Made by a program: the position numbers and the translations under genes. Shown here in pieces: positions 1 through 11,932 of a stretch of DNA of 64,000 nt (positions within the stretch are counted from its first letter, which is position 1; every line of letters starts with the position of its first letter). The stretch is from Darksidea phi (Eukaryota; Ascomycota; Dothideomycetes; Pleosporales; Lentitheciaceae), in assembly GCA_030770425.1 (NCBI GenBank), contig JASJFT010000114.1:79652-143651 (forward strand). Reading direction: 5' to 3'. Under the pieces are notes generated by a model. The model saw nothing but the letters and a program-made list of their open reading frames with translations, had not been told where the DNA came from and did no database searches.

Positions 1-879
1 TTTCTGCCCTACCCCTGCCCTTTGCTACATCTCTTTCCGTCCTTTCTTTTCTTGGCATTTATACCCCCATTTCCCACCACCAGTCTTGCCTGAGAGTGCA
101 GAACTCCATCTTCAAGACTGGCTGCGAACCCGATCCGATCAGTTCGACCATATATTCCCCACAGTACCTATGAAACCCCACCCCCCACACATCATATTCC
201 TCTTCAAGGCCCTGCATGGAAGGACAAAAGGGCATCCTAGATATCTAGACACCCAAACTCTAGCCTCAAATATACAGACCCCAAAAGTGTTTTACAAAAC
301 CCGCCCATCCATCTCCTCGCTGCTCCTCCGAGTGAAAATCTCGGAAACGGAAACGTACGTCACAGCAATCATGTATCTCAGATGAATGCAAACGCGAAAA
401 TCACCAAGCCGTCAAAGTAATACTGCAAAAGAATTTTTTTGTGGGGCATAAAGTATATCTATAGAGAAGCTAATAATACAAGGAGGAAGCTTAAGATATG
501 CTGTCGTTATTCTGATATGTGTGGAAGTCGTGAAACTGCGTTGGGGCAGATCTTTTTGTGTGTCGTCGTTTGACTTTCGTGAAAAGGCGTTTGAGGGTAT
601 CGTATGTTTTGCTGTAATATATGTATTGGACGTTGGGAGGCTGGATTTTTGTGTACGTTGGCCCCATAGTGACAAGTGATAGAAAGGGCGTTGGGTTGCG
701 GCGAGTTATGTAGTGCCGTATCGTCTGAGTTGGTGCTCCCCAGCAACCGCAATGTCGTATCAGTTTCCTCATTGTTGAAATGCCGACCCTGAGCCGTCCT
801 CTTGCGAAAGAAAAAAAGCGAGCATCCTCCTCTTCCTCATACTCCTGCCCAAACCTGTCCCTTCATCCCACCTGCCTGC
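1..879. other. Intergenic, no gene seen
   Basis: This is the stretch downstream of the Zn2Cys6 regulator, which reads away from it on the minus strand. It holds only short overlapping open frames with no recognisable domain. The part next to the gene is probably its 3' untranslated region. Confidence 0.5.
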
Positions 880-3800
880 TCACCGCTCACTTAACCTCAC
901 TCTGTGCATCTCCGCTCTTAAGTCCTCGTCCGTAGACAACAGATTCTTCGCCCAAGGAAGCTCCGTTACTGCTGAACCCCCAACCACAAACCCTTTTTCT
1001 CCACCTTGTCCATCGCCGGCACCCGTTCTTACAGCGCTTGCCGTTGGACCACGTCTCGCTCGTGCAGCCAATTCTTCGTCATCCAGCGCAATAGGACCCT
1101 CCTCTCCAATTCTCCTTGTCATGCGCCGTTCATACGGCGGCCCCCTCCCCATAGCCGCCGCTTTTTCCCAATAAGTCTCGCATGAGCGTGCGATAACAGC
1201 CGCGGAAGCCCATCCAGTCCGGCGATCTATGTCAAGAAGGCGTTTGACGAGCCAGCTGCGTTGGTCGGGAGCCTGGTACTGGATCCCGGCGAAGAAGAGC
1301 GCCATGGTGGTTTGGAGAAGGGCGGCGCCAAGGAATGGGCTTAGGGGAGTGTCATCGCTTGCCGGAACTTGCATGCCTGCTGATATACGGCCGATGAGCG
1401 TAGCGTAAGGTTGTGTTGCTTGCGCGCAGACGCCGGCAGCGACCATGGCGGCAGGCGGCATGGCGGGATGCGAGCGGAGGAGGAGGATATTAGACAGGTG
1501 GAGCATCGTCCAGAGGGTGCTAATATCGTAACTTCGATGCACCAAGGCTGGTCCAAATGGTGTCATGTTCCCCCCTGGTGCAACGGGGTATAGATCTGGA
1601 GTCAGTGGTGCGAAACCCTCCGTGTTGGCGAGGTGATGAGCTATTGTGGCATGGGCGTGCGATATACTGTTCCACTCGTTCAAGGCAGCTTCGTATGCGG
1701 TGGGCAGGTCTGAGGATTTCGGATAAGGGGTGAATGGAGGCGTGGGGAAAGGCCGGCTTGGATGATAATCGGGATTCGCATAGCTAGCGGGAAGCGGAAC
1801 TAAAGGTAGAGGGTAAAATTAGCACACACAGATGGCACCTGTACTCTAAGATTACGTACTGGGTGGTTTGGAGGGTGCCATGCCGTAGAAGCCTGGTCCT
1901 GTATTTGCTGGTGGTCCTCGTGGAGGCCCTTGTCCTTGAGCGTGTCCCTGGCCTGCTGGCGAACCAAAGTTGGGTCCCCCCATGCCTCTCATGTGTGGTG
2001 GTGGACCCATCGGCGTGGTGTGTGCCGGAGGCTGCCCATCTGATCCTTTCGAGGGTGGTGGACCCATGGGCATACCAGGCATGCCAGGTCTCGGCCTCCA
2101 CTGCCCACCATCCGCCTCAACTTGTTTGATCTTGCGCTCGCGGTCTCGCACGGCAAAGTCGGAGATACGCCCAAGGAGGAGAACAATGTGATCGTGGGTT
2201 CCATAGAGAGCATCTGTGCGGCCAAGAGGAGCGCGAGGAGGACAGTCTGCCCACTTACGATAATCCGTACTATTTGCTCTCAGTTTGAGTCATACAATGG
2301 AGGATACAGCCAGTACTCACATCAGTGGATTGCCGCTGACCATGCTCTGGTAAGCATCTTGCCTCATGTAGAACCAGTATAGATCCTGCAGGATTTCGTA
2401 AGTTCGCAAATCAAGTTTGCCTTTGAAGCCGTGTTTTCGATCTTGGTTCATATCGACGTCTTCGAAGACTTTCCCATAATCATCATATCTGACAGTCATT
2501 CCCACAATAGTGCTAATGAGGTCTTCGTCTGGCATCATTATGCTCTCCTTTAGCTTTTGGTCGAGTTGCTTTTGATCGATCAGCATGTTGGGGTTTTGGT
2601 AGGGGAAGTTGCTCTCTCGTGCGACCTGGGCAGCTTTCAGCCGGCGTGCCTCTTGGGTGAGGGATGGAAAATCAAGCTCGGCGATGAGTTGTGCTGAACC
2701 AACAAGATGCGTCCCCCATTTTACATGTTCCGCCGTCATGACTTTCATCGTTAGCGTTGTCTTGAGGACGAGGACTAATACTAACCTTCGTAATAGGCGA
2801 GGAGAAGGCTCGTAGCGAGGGTTGCAATTGAAAGACGCTTCCTTGGGTTTCCAAGCGATCTGCCCAGCCGTTTCAGAGCATATGCTACATGAAGTAGTCA
2901 GCAACGAACACAATCATGTGCATGATGAAGGTCCAAACCCACCATAATGCTTCCATGAAGGCGTCACCGACGCTCGCTGGAGCCTCGCTATATGGAGACT
3001 CGCCAGCGCTAGCTGAGCATGGAGCAAACCCTGGTTGTTCAGCGCCTTGAGAGGCAGTATGTATGTGTGCAGACTCTGTTGAGAATGCGGCGTTGGTCCC
3101 TCGAAGATGGAAGTGGTGTTTCGTGGATTTCGCTCGTAAATAGACAACGACTAAATTGGGGCGTACCGTTAGCAGAGGCGCAAACATTCGAGGTATAGAA
3201 GATGTACCGGTCCCGTTACGTGAATGAAGTGTGCGAACACCCGCGCAGTCTTGGGGTTCCTGAGAGGATTCGCAACCTGCTCCGGCTTGTACTGGCTCAG
3301 AATGCCTTCGTATATGAAGGAATCGTAACGCCGGACTGCAAGCTCGCTCGAGTTTTCGAAGTGTATGCGTCGAATCAGACTAAAGTCTCGACTGAGTATT
3401 AACGCGTCTTCATCGTTTCCGTCCACAGCATCCACAATCTCTTCGTCTGATTCCACGTCCCAGTAGTCATCGTCTACCTCTTCCACTGCGGCCTCGTCGA
3501 GCACCTGCGTCGGGCTAACATGGTCTTCGCCACCAAAGCCGCTTAGCAGGATCTGTTGTTGGTGTTTCTGCGCATGCGAGACGGCGATCGGTTGTTCTGT
3601 AAGTAAAAAGCAATCATCAGCCATGTTCATCGGTGCATAGAGGAGGCGCGTGGGACATTGAGCCGCTTATCGGCATGGCAAAGGGGCAATTTACGGCATT
3701 ACAGATGGGGAATGACGTGAAAAGACATCAATCATAGTATTTGGTGGAAACTCTATCGGGCCACAGTTGCATTGTAACGGGGACATGATGAAGGGCAACG

Positions 3801-4804
3801 ATAACAATAGAACAAGCTAAGATATTTGACAATGGGAACTAAACACGGGACATACCGTAAACAGCATGCTGGTGCATATACTTTACATCTGACGTCACAT
3901 CATGCTGGGGTATCTGAACGGGCGGAAAACTGGAATGCGAGGAACTCGCAAGAGAAACTGCTAGCGGCAGAGTGTATGTGCCTGCTTGGCTGAAGTCCGC
4001 TGAGGTGGTCGGCGGCTGTTGGGTGGCCGCTTGAGACTGGCTACCGTAACGGTGTAGTGACGGTCTGTGTTCCGAATACTGGGTCGGATATTCAGAAACA
4101 GAAGGCTTCCGATCAACGTGGGTATCGTAAGGGGCTGGTACGTTCTGGTATGAGGGTTGAGAGTATCGCTGCTGCTCTTCAAAGCCAACACTACCCTCTT
4201 GTACGTACTGGCTATGGAAGGCGGATTGTACCGGCGAGGGCTGGGGAAAGTAGGAGGCGGCGCTTATGGGAGTAGGAAGCTGGTGATGGTGAGGCGAAGG
4301 AAGTGGTTGCTGGAAGTTGGCATCTTGTCCGTAGGGCTGGCCGCCGCCCACAAAGGCGTGCTGGGTGTTCAAAGGTCCCAGGGCGGGATTACCCTCGGTG
4401 TACTCGAAGTGGGTCAAGGGTCGGGGCTGGATGGTGGTCAAGCTGCCTTCCTGCGGTTGCGCGGGGGACTGTGCGGGACGATAGCCAGTGTTGCGGCTAC
4501 CGGGGAGCATGGAGTTGTGATACTGCAGCGTGCTCACGACTCCCGGGTGGTTCGGCCAGCCCTCTAGCGGAGTCTTGAAGATGACGCGCTGATTGTAACC
4601 CTCGCATTGGCGTTTGGACTTGATGCAATTCGCGCAGGTCGGTCGTTCCTCTCCGCACTTGATTCTCCTCTTGCGGCAGGTGAGGCAACCCGTTTTGGTC
4701 CTCTTCCTCATTTTGGGGTTCGATGCGGAACCCGGGCCAGAGTTGGCGGTTGGTGACACGTCGCCACGGCCGTCCCCCGCGGCAGGCGGGTTGACAGATG
4801 CCAT
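880..4804 (-). CDS. Zn(II)2Cys6 transcription factor with Fungal_trans_2 domain
   Basis: This is a predicted nuclear sequence-specific regulator of 1131 aa. I read seven exons: 4804-3856, 3596-3208, 3150-2943, 2884-2786, 2741-2321, 2269-1860 and 1799-880, all joined in frame by GT-AG introns. The binuclear zinc cluster is complete, with Cys40, 43, 50, 57, 60 and 67 spaced C-x2-C-x6-C-x6-C-x2-C-x6-C. A Gln/Pro/Ser-rich stretch follows (about 95-300), then an acidic segment, then a region resembling the Fungal_trans_2 (PF11951) domain over exons 3-7. Exon 6 ends in a Met/Pro/Gly-rich insert, and the conserved helical part resumes in exon 7. The first ATG in the zinc-cluster exon is taken as start, with a TATA-like site about 120 bases upstream. 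The intron between exons 1 and 2 is the longest (259 bases), so a small extra exon cannot be excluded. Target genes are unknown. Confidence 0.85.
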
Positions 4805-4925
4805 GGCCGGACACGAAGTGCCTCGAGGTCGAGTCGAGAGCTTTGGGGCAAACGGAGCGCGGGTGTCGAAAGAGCAAGAAGTATCCAGAGGCCAACGTCG
4901 TCGACGCCGCTAGGGCTCTTCGGAG

Positions 4926-4931
4926 TATATA
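4926..4931 (-). promoter_or_regulatory. Putative TATA box of the Zn2Cys6 regulator
   Basis: TATATA lies about 120 bases upstream of the regulator's start codon, in a GC-rich surround. It is called on sequence and spacing only. Confidence 0.35.
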
Positions 4932-6990
4932 AGAGAGGGCGCACCTAAGCCGGGCCTTGCGGAGACAGCGGGACTAGATGGGCCGGGAGCGAAGAGGTCC
5001 GTCTGCAAAAGGGCACTACAGTGCCGGGAGGGGTAAGTGGCCAGGAAATGTCGATCGGCAGTAGAGGTGTAGCGGGGCGTCAACGGTCAACCGTCAGACT
5101 GGACGGAGGGCCCCGATGGCAAAATGAAAGAAGACCGCAACGCTTGCGAGTGGGTGTGGCTAGAGGCTTATGTAGGACGGGACGAAGACCTGGGGGGGGG
5201 GGATGGATGATGTTTTGGCTCACAGCACCATGTGGAGATGGCCCACAGTGTTAGATATACAGACAGCCAGGGCACGCACCATGCGTCAAAGCCGCCGGGC
5301 TCGAAAAGGAGCAGCGACAGGGCGCCTTTGGCCAACAGCGTGAAGGCGTGAAGCAGGCTGCGTGGAGAACGACGAGATGTTTGATCGGTCTAGACTAATT
5401 AGGAGGACTATTGCTCTTGGAGAGCAGGGAGATTGGGGAGGGGGGGGGAAGGGGGGGGATCACGACAGGCAATTGGACCCTGCGGGCGTGCAGCCAGACG
5501 GGAGCAGGCCGGAAAAGAGGGACGATGCTGCAGGCAGAAGAAACAGTTTTCATAGGGCCATCACTGTGCGGACTGCAATCGAGGAGCTTGCCATTGGGCC
5601 CCGGGCTAGGGCAGGAGGCGGGCGCTCGGACGGGTGGGACTGGACAGAGAAGCGCGCAAGATGGCGTACACAGGTAGAGAGGTGAGGTTGGCGGCAGTGG
5701 TCTGTGGCCTGTGAATTGTGGGTTGTGGATGGTGGACAGTGGTCTGTGTGATGGAGACCCCTGGGATCGCTGGGCGGGTTTGGCTGAGGGGGGCGTGCTC
5801 GACCCGCGACGGGGGGGGTCAATAAGATGCCCGGAATAGCAATAGCAGCGTGATGGCCGCGATGTCGACGTGCCGGGTCGTGAGGGAGGAGACTGAGCTC
5901 GCACGCCCCGGAACGTCTAGATGCCCTCATGTGCACCGTCCACCGTCTGGTTAGAGTCGAGACGGAGGCAGGCACGCGTTCCGGCTTCGGCTCCGCTGGT
6001 CAACCGCTGCCGAGGCACCAACACCACACCAACACCCACACCCGCCCACGCCCGCACTCCACCTACACCTCCACCTGCACCCGCCGTGACAGTGATGGGC
6101 ACGCAAGGCCTGCACGTCGCCCGAACCTCCGCTCTGCGCTCTGCGCTGCCCATCACACCCCCCCCAGGCCATGGACATGGACATGGACATGGCCGTCGTG
6201 AGCTGCACAGGGGCCAGTGCCGCCGCCCCGCCTGCATGGCTCGAGCTGAGCATGCGGCGACAACACCATCTTCCGCACGGCACTGGCTGGGCCGACTCAC
6301 GACACCCGCCACCCTGTCTGCCCTCGAAATTCACTCCAATAGAGCGCTCCCAAACGGGCATGGCTCGATCGACAGCTGACGCTCCCTGCCCAACAAGCTC
6401 AAACCATCCCGCACTCGATACATGCCTCTACCCGCCGTCCCGGAAAACCTTCTTTGAGCACAGCTCGGTCGATTCAGCACCCCCGGATCGGACGAGTCCT
6501 TTGCTGGCCGTCTCGCGCCTGGCTGGCGACAGCGCTGGCAGCGGGCCCCGTGGGTGGCGGATCGGGATGTGATGAATGTCGTCCCGTCCGTCCCATCCGT
6601 CCCATCGTGTCATGCCGCTCTCCCCCCTCCGCCCGAGCCTCGCGCTCCTTGGCACAATACTGCTATGATTTGCGCTAGCCGCGCGTGGACCCGGTAGCTG
6701 GAGCTCATCAGCCTCCCCCGATAAATATGACATCCTCAAACCCATAACAGGACGGCCGTCGGGCTTGCATATCGGACCTGCAGCAAGATACTGCGCGCCA
6801 CCGTCGATATGCCAGCCTTTTACGAGCGACATCGCTATTCTTGCAAATTGCTGCAGAGCGCGAGTACCAATCTGCATCCCAGGATCCCAAGCGATGGCGA
6901 TCGCCCGTAAATCCCTGGCCCGCCGTGCCTCTTTCATCACCCCGGCCCGCTCAAACAAATCATTCCGTTGCCGACCCCTGCAAACAGGCC
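4932..6990. other. G-rich upstream region with simple repeats, no gene
   Basis: This GC-rich stretch lies upstream of the regulator. It has G runs of 11 (5192-5202), 9 (5440-5448) and 8 (5451-5458) bases and a hexamer ATGGAC repeat at 6171-6192. Long open frames on both strands are low-complexity (Pro, Arg, Ser, Gly), as expected from GC-rich non-coding DNA. It probably holds the regulator's long 5' region. Confidence 0.5.
6171..6192 (+). repeat. ATGGAC hexamer microsatellite
   Basis: Three full copies of ATGGAC plus ATGG stand in tandem. It is non-coding as far as I can see. Confidence 0.8.
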
Positions 6991-9584
6991 CCCAATGTGT
7001 CGTGAAGTGCAGCCTTTACGGGCGCCACAGAACCATCAGCAGCCTCACCCATCGCTCGTCGTTGCCACCACGAGGCTACGCCGACACCAGCTCCACTGGC
7101 ACCAACTAACCCACGTTCAAACCCCGTCTCAGTCAGACGTCAGACGTACGCCTTTCGCTATAGGAGTGCCCGATGTACCGCCTCAGCATTCGTATCTATG
7201 GATGCCAACCCCACGAAGATGCTTAGTGTCACCAGAGGCTGCACCACAGATCGACGCCCTTCTTCGTGTTGCCTCAGGTCCGTGGCGCAGCACCTAGAGC
7301 TGCAGCCTTCGTATCCCACTGAGACTCGACCATGAGTGGCATCATTACCAGTGCCATAGAGACAGCCGCAGTACTGTAAGGTAGCGCCAAGCAGCCAAAG
7401 CAAGCTTTCGAGCACCGAGCCTCCATGGCGCCTTACCGTGACTTTTGAAGCCACCAAAAAGCGCCAGCCATCCAAGTTCAGCCAGTTCGGCTCCTTCCGA
7501 GCGCGATGCTTCGGAGTGATCCTCAGCCTCTGAAGCCTTCCAGCCGCCGATCATGTTCACGTAGCCTTGATTACGCTCGCCGAAACACCTCGGAAATTCC
7601 ATCGCAGAAGCAACATAAGCTAGATCTAGAATAGCAAAACACTGAGCGTAAAATTCTGCACGCAACAGGGGTAATTCTTTGACTCGAATCCATGAAACGT
7701 GAAGCGCACAAAAACGTCGGAGCGTAGCGCGCGGTGGAATGTCACCCGCTAGGAGCAACACGGCAACACCTCGAGCCTAGTTGAACGGCGACTACTCCAA
7801 ATGGTTACCTCTTGTGGAGATTCTTAGCGATCGACATGCCCGTGGTTCCAATGGCAAACCACCAAAAACGCCGTCCCGTCACTTAGCTAACTGATTCAGG
7901 GCGAGCTCAAAAGCCACTTCATGAGTAGCCTAGTCGTTAAGGGAATGTATTGCGAGAAAAACGCGTGAGAATCACACTTGGGCTTTCTCTCCAACAGTGG
8001 TTTTGGAAAACATCGATATCTAGGTGAGGGTTTAAAGTTTATCGACCACTGAGTACACTGGCGATATAAGAAATTCACCAGGCTAGTTCGCTTACCCCTG
8101 CTGGCTCTCTTGCGACTAGTATAACTGCGTAGAACTTTGCCCTATTCTGCAGCAGATAGACAAGTGCCTCCTCGACAACGAGGACTACAGTTTCCGCCCT
8201 CTTTTGAGAGGGTCCTCAAACAGATCCAATCACAAATCCTCCTCAGATGATCACAACTGTATCCAGTCAGCCAGCCAGAGAAGTCTTGCGCTAGCCACTC
8301 AGCAGGACCGGTGAGAACAGACCAACAACAGCACACCGTTCGCTGTTTGTGTTCACCGGCAGACGACTACGTTGGACTATCACTTTAACGTTGCAGGCTT
8401 CCAACTACCAAAGATGGAGACCGTCTTTGTTTGACTACAATCATTTCGTCAGACCATATGCAAAGCTATACCCCTACAGCGTCCTCGTATGCCTACATTC
8501 AAGACATATGTCACAGCCGCAGAACTGCAGCTGGCTATTTTTGACTGCCGGCAGCTTGAGGTGCAAGCTACAGTTGCTACCGCAAGGTTGAAACTATTTG
8601 TTCCCTGTCGTGTTGCAGCCTGTCGATATCTACCAAAACAAGCATCCGCTGTCGTATTCGAGCGTCAGGTGAGAATGACAGGCCTTGTAAGACACGGGAA
8701 CTGCGAATATCATCCAATACCCCCGGACTTTTGTGTTTACGGATGATGCTTCGTCTGCGGCTTATCGGCCAATGAGAATTCTTGCTGCCGCCTCACGCAC
8801 TCAAACGAACCTCTTCGAGACTGCGCCCCCATATTCCGAAAAGGCCCGATTTTCAAGTCGCCTCTCCGCCCTACGTCTGCCAATATAGGGAAGCGTTTAT
8901 TGTGCAGCCTCCAAGTTCCGAGTTTTATTCATGGAACGAACAACTGGGCAGCGCTTATCCACAACACAAAACTGGGGTCATCAACCCACCGTATTCTCTC
9001 AAACCCGGTCTGAACGCAACTTTCGGACAAACGGTTGGCCCGCTTAATGACACGAGCACCACAAAGTGGTCAGAATTCGGGTGGCCCTTAATTAAGCGTA
9101 GCTTGGACATCAGCGTCGCCAGTTCTTCTATCAAACATTGAATTTAGTCTGCCGTTTGCCCAGTGGCATGCGATTGTATTCACTGTCCACCTCGCAACGA
9201 ACAAATATGAATAAGTAATCACTTCTTCAAAGGAGAGATTGTTGCCTTCAGGCTCGTGCTCCTAGCCTACCGCTACCGCTACCGCCCTGAAGCTCCGGAT
9301 ATGGGATAGCCACGCTTTGCTGCCATGGCTATTAGTACACCTGTTTCCCAACTACAATCTCTTAAACCGTCTCATAACACTCTATATGTCGGCATACAAG
9401 CCTTTCAAACCGTCAATTCCGTCCACCAGGGAAGCTCCGCCTTGCTACATACTAGTCCCACATTCCAACAAGCATTATCTCAATTGAGCTTCCCGCATGC
9501 ACGTCATAGCATCTATCCTGTTTTGCTATCTACTTCTTATAGCTTCTTGCAAGGAACTTCCTGCCATCTGCATCTATTCGTTTT
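6991..9584. other. Intergenic, no gene seen
   Basis: I found no frame with a recognisable domain, family motif or convincing exon chain. A small CTACCG x3 repeat sits at 9267-9284. Short open frames on both strands (for example 7345-7761 minus and 8782-9141 plus) give protein with no family resemblance. Confidence 0.45.
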
Positions 9585-9630
9585 GAATTGACGTTGTGGG
9601 AGTATCTTTGGCAAGGTCCACACGAAATAT
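9585..9630 (-). repeat. Dispersed inverted-repeat motif, copy 1
   Basis: On the minus strand this matches, at about 35 of 43 positions, the motif at 11021-11063 in opposite orientation. The shared core contains GGACCTTGC and ACTCCCAC. Other copies lie at 35.88 and 36.6 kb. It looks like a terminal or subterminal repeat of a decayed mobile element; no transposase is visible nearby. Confidence 0.55.
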
Positions 9631-11007
9631 AGTAGGAGTGTTCACACAGTAGAAACACTATACCCACGCCTCATACACGAGGAGAGATCTATAGGAGCTG
9701 TATATACTACTGACGGGCATGCCGAGAAATTGCTGTTCACAATTGACGGGGCGAGATTTTCGAATTAATCCGCCTATCTGCACATTAAGCATTCTAGCTC
9801 GTCGCGCCGGGTTTTAATAACATGTTACTATTTCTGCGCATTCGTGAAGAGTAGTAAGGCCATGACCTCTTTATGGCGACACTATTTATACCTCTGACCT
9901 ATGATTCTTGGCGTACTGCTGTGTTGTTTCCTATAGCTGCTATTTCCTAACTATACTGGGTTGATGCCGTGAGTTGATGGGGATCGATTATGCGAAAACC
10001 AAGATGCACCCTCTGATGGCTACTGTTCAGCCTTGTTGTCCACGGCTTAGGTATCATTGGAGCCCGTACACTACGCCATCGAACTACCTACAAAACACAC
10101 TCCCTCTCTTAGCGCAGAAACTCCCAGCCAAACGCCTGTACTTGACACCCAGTAAACATACAACCCCACACCCACATAACCAACAGAGTACAAAGCACCA
10201 CTATCATGCCTCAAATACATCCCCCCTCTCTTCCCCCAACAACAACCATAGTTCAACCTAAACCTCGACTCCGCTCCTCTCATCACAGCACCACCCATCC
10301 TTTCCCTATACTAAGAACCAAACTCGAAAAGGCGAAGAACCATCCATCTACATCTACAACCCCACAGCTCAATCCAAGTTCCAACCCCCCTGCGTCCATC
10401 CGTCCACCCACCATAACCCTATACAAACCCGGTATCGATATGAGTAGCAGCCATCGCGTCGTCAAAATCGCAGAATAGCTCAAAAACTGCGACACAAAAA
10501 GGTAGTTCGTCCCGAATACCCTGAAACGCAACAAAGTTGTTGGTTGCAAGCAAAGGGGGTTGCAGTCGTTGCCTGAGGTTCACGTCACGGCATGACTGCG
10601 GGGGGCATCAAAGAGGGCGCGGCGAATGCCATGATGTTGAGCGGTAACGACGGTAGTCTACCAGACTCGGGAACAGCTAGAAAAGTGACCGGCTGCCTGC
10701 TCATCATACAAACCCTGATACAATACTCTACATTATACCATGCACGTCCTTCATAATCCTTTCGCAACACGCTGTGTTATCTAGTACTCTGAAACATAAA
10801 CATGGCCATATCGACTGCTACGAACAAATTCAAAAGCAGGAGTCAAGAGCAATAAGGAGAGCTGAGAAGAGAGGACCAGACATCCTCAACTACATTACAC
10901 TAAAACACGCCACAATACATCACCCCCTATCACATCTCCACATATCCCCAATCCAACGCCCTAACCACGTCAAGCGACCAAAAAAATTATACACCTAATA
11001 TGCCAAT
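9631..11007. other. Region between inverted-repeat copies, no gene
   Basis: About 1.4 kb lies between two oppositely oriented copies of the dispersed motif. It is AT-richer than the flanks, Thr/Pro-rich in its short frames, and carries no recognisable transposase or other domain. It may be the remnant of a non-autonomous element or ordinary intergenic DNA. Confidence 0.4.
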
Positions 11008-11020
11008 ATTCACTTGCACA

Positions 11021-11063
11021 CTTCGTGCGGACCTTGCAAAAGAGACTCCCACTGCGCAAATCC
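11021..11063 (+). repeat. Dispersed inverted-repeat motif, copy 2
   Basis: This is the clearest copy of the motif (GGACCTTGCAAAAGAGACTC core). It is flanked by a 17-base imperfect direct repeat at 11008-11024 and 11072-11088, which differ at one position. Confidence 0.55.
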
Positions 11064-11088
11064 AAAACAAAATTCACTCGCACACTTC

Positions 11089-11932
11089 TCTCCATACCTA
11101 CCTGCCGTCTAGTCGGTAATATAATCAAACAAGGTAACAAACACAGTACATAGGCGTATGGGGTTGAGCTACATGTCCACCATATCTGCCAATGTAGGTT
11201 TCATAAAAAAAGAAAACTTGTGATCGCATATCATAATATTGCTCTGCGTTTACACTTATATATCCTAGTTCCAACCGCGGTCATAGTTGCATATAGTCTA
11301 CAAAGAGCAGCCGCTCTTCCATGTGCACAGTTCCTAGTTCCTAGTTCCTAGCTAGCGATATCGGCTCTCATATAGAGCCAATGACAAAGGCCAAAGGTCG
11401 AGAACAGTACAGGGTATCCGCCCAAAGTTAGTTAGCAGCGATGCGAAGTGTAGGCACAAAACTTTCTGCCAAACGAGAGAGCAAACATAGCATCGGTCCT
11501 TCAACTCATTGTACTTCATAGACGGTATTGGAGAGCGGAGAAGTGACATTGACATACCGTCTCACATCTCACAGCTATAGTACATTCTCATCTACCACAC
11601 TCCACCTCCACTATTACATCCCCAATCTCCCAATCGCAATCATGATGGCGTTCACTTCTTCTCCCATCGCTCCCATACAATACATGTCGGGAAGATAAAC
11701 CCGAAAGCGGTCCAGTAAAGGTTAGTAGAGGATACTAAAACAAGTCGATAGAGAGAAGAGAAGAGAAGCGAAGAGGTATAGGTACAAAAAGTAGCAAGAC
11801 AAGGGAGGAAATGTACACGCGTCTAGATGACCCCCCAACCCAGGACCCAGAATGCAAGACGCCTGCTTTTGTGCGGAGCAAATGACCAGAACGAGGAAAT
11901 GACGAAACATGGTTGAGAGATCAAGAAGCATT
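11089..11932. other. Intergenic and 3' flank of mitochondrial Hsp70
   Basis: This AT-rich stretch has no gene. It carries a short AGTTCCT tandem at about 11329-11350. The last few hundred bases probably include the Hsp70 3' untranslated region. Confidence 0.5.

Noticed and set aside
7345..7761. Minus-strand frame of 138 codons
   Set aside because: The protein looks partly natural but has no family resemblance and no supporting exons.
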